A stretch of DNA of 64,000 nucleotides from Marvania coccoides. Its lineage: Eukaryota; Chlorophyta; Trebouxiophyceae; Chlorellales; Chlorellaceae. The position numbers and the translations under genes are program-made. Shown in pieces: positions 62,926 through 64,000 of the stretch. The stretch lies in assembly GCA_963854735.1 (NCBI GenBank), contig OY978105.1, forward strand, positions 186,001 through 250,000, in the 5' to 3' direction. Within the stretch, counting starts at the first letter, position 1. Every line of letters begins with the position of its first letter. The notes under the pieces are model-generated. The model was not told where the DNA came from, made no database searches, and worked only from the letters and a program-made list of their open reading frames with translations.

Positions 62926-64000
62926 CTACATGTTGTTGGGCAGGATTTTGCGCTGCAACGCAAACATCGGCTCTTCCTTGGCAAAATCAAATGGCACGTA
63001 GTTCATTTCCTGCAACGCAAAATATTGTTCATTAAGGCTTTTTTTCGAACGATATTTAAATAACTGTATTCTAACGACCATTTCTTACCTTGTCGAAGAC
63101 ATGGCATTCTGTGATCATGCTCTTCAGCATGCGGAAGTTGATTGAGCACTCGGTCATGTACTCGCCCCAGTTCTGCAGGGTGGGAAAGAAAACCAAGAGC
63201 GCGATTAATTCTTGCCAAACCTATATACTCTGAAACAAACCGAATCAATCATCATCCGGCTTGCTCACCTTGCGGAGGGACTCATTGGCAGCGCGCAGGT
63301 TGTACCACGGGATCTTTGCGTTAACGTGGTGCGGCACGTGCACGCTGATGTCGAAGGTGAGAAACTCCACCCAGCTGGGGTAGTCGCAGTGGACGGTGCC
63401 AGAGAGCTGGGCTTTGGCAGCGTTCCACTCGTCAGCAGGCTTGAAGGGGATGTGGGGGGCGGTATGGTGGACCAGGGTGAAGGTGCCTGCATCACCAAAA
63501 TTGATTGAGCGACGAAATTAGTGGAGAGAACAATAGAAGCGGGGCATGGAGGTGCTGCGAATCAAAGGGGGCTGCAATGGTGATTGTGTTCTGGATGGCC
63601 ACTCACTCATCCAGAAGTGGTATCCCAGCCACGGCATGAGCCAGTACTTTGCGAGTCCTGCCCAGCCGGCGTAGTGCACGATGAGGGGGAAGCCGACGGC
63701 GATGAAGGCAAAGACGGCTGCCAGGCTGACCATGACCCTGGGGCGCTGCTGCTCGGCGTACTTGTTCAGGTCGAAGTGCCAGACGGCCCAGTGGCCGATG
63801 GAGGCAAACAGCTTGAGCGGGGTGCCCAGGAACATCTTGTACACCCGGGCAGATGTTGCGTCCCACTTCTCCATGTCCTCCTTCTGCACAGGGTGCCACG
63901 CGGTGTCCTCAACCAACCTGTTGCGTAATAAAAATGGATATAGAAGTTTAGAATACGGGGTGGGGTGGGGTGGGGTGGGGTGGGGTGGGGTGGGGTGGGG
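62926..64000 (-). CDS. FAD6: Plastid omega-6 fatty acid desaturase FAD6, C-terminal part
   Basis: Exons seen: 63917-63607, 63486-63269, 63172-63089 and 63009-62926; the 5' exons lie beyond the window. FAD6 puts the delta-12 double bond into plastid oleate on glycerolipids, using ferredoxin. [98 protein letters not shown] and the third histidine box VPHH follow the plant protein almost word for word, then [19 protein letters not shown]. The first two histidine boxes and the transit peptide should lie upstream. The adjoining intron (from 63918) contains a long GGGGT array. Confidence 0.93.
63956..64000. repeat. (GGGGT)n array in FAD6 intron
   Basis: At least nine perfect 5-bp units running to the window edge. 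The full length is not visible. Confidence 0.95.

Noticed and set aside
63956..64000. GGGGT array as a telomere
   Set aside because: Green-algal telomeres are TTTAGGG-like, and the array lies inside an intron of FAD6.

Overview
The window is nuclear DNA of a unicellular green alga (Chlorophyta). The sequence shows intron-rich genes with GC-rich exons and AT-rich introns and spacers. It carries a PsbO gene for the oxygen-evolving complex, a plastid-type omega-6 desaturase, a PSTAIRE-type plant CDKA and an AP2-domain protein. Many genes have the pentamer TGTAA just after the stop codon, which is the known green-algal poly(A) signal. A chlorophyte, possibly trebouxiophyte, is an inference; the species was not identified.

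Thirty loci were modelled, mostly with exon boundaries worked out from splice consensus, reading phase and protein-family continuity. In order: TRRAP/Tra1 (-, partial), a small hypothetical ORF (-), PsbO (+), CDCA7-like zinc finger (-), CDKA (-), PP2A B'' (+), AP2 protein (-), carnosine-synthase-like ATP-grasp ligase (+), J-protein (-), VPS20/CHMP6 (+), a broken ankyrin gene (+), exportin-4 (-), AP-1/2 beta-adaptin (+), TPR/J protein (-), MFS transporter (+), RRP4 (-), a very proline-rich cell-wall protein (-), ALG3 (+), MTR4 (+), WBP11-like (-), mitoferrin (+), RPS3 (-), U1A/U2B'' (+), SPF30 (-), RPS25 (-), RPL30 (+), haspin (-), FHA protein (+), L7/L12 (-) and FAD6 (-, partial).

The genes are mostly housekeeping and do not form one pathway. 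The right half is rich in RNA metabolism: nuclear exosome cap RRP4 and its helicase MTR4, three spliceosome proteins (WBP11, U1A/U2B'', SPF30) and three cytosolic ribosomal proteins. Strand alternates strongly (22 of 28 neighbour pairs change strand, leaving out the hypothetical ORF). Head-to-head pairs are often only 140-500 bp apart and tail-to-tail pairs 60-360 bp apart, so shared promoters and overlapping 3' ends are likely.

The main surprise is splicing. About 12 of roughly 99 modelled introns begin with GC instead of GT, each forced by reading phase and by conserved protein sequence, and 11 of them lie between 41 and 60 kb. Other points of interest are a 1.9-kb array of 45/30-bp units coding for (S/T)PPP repeats, a palindromic poly(A) signal shared by mitoferrin and RPS3, a Cys-bearing insertion in the CDCA7-type zinc finger, a broken ankyrin frame, a 30-bp perfect palindrome, and a small dispersed repeat around 39.3-40.8 kb.
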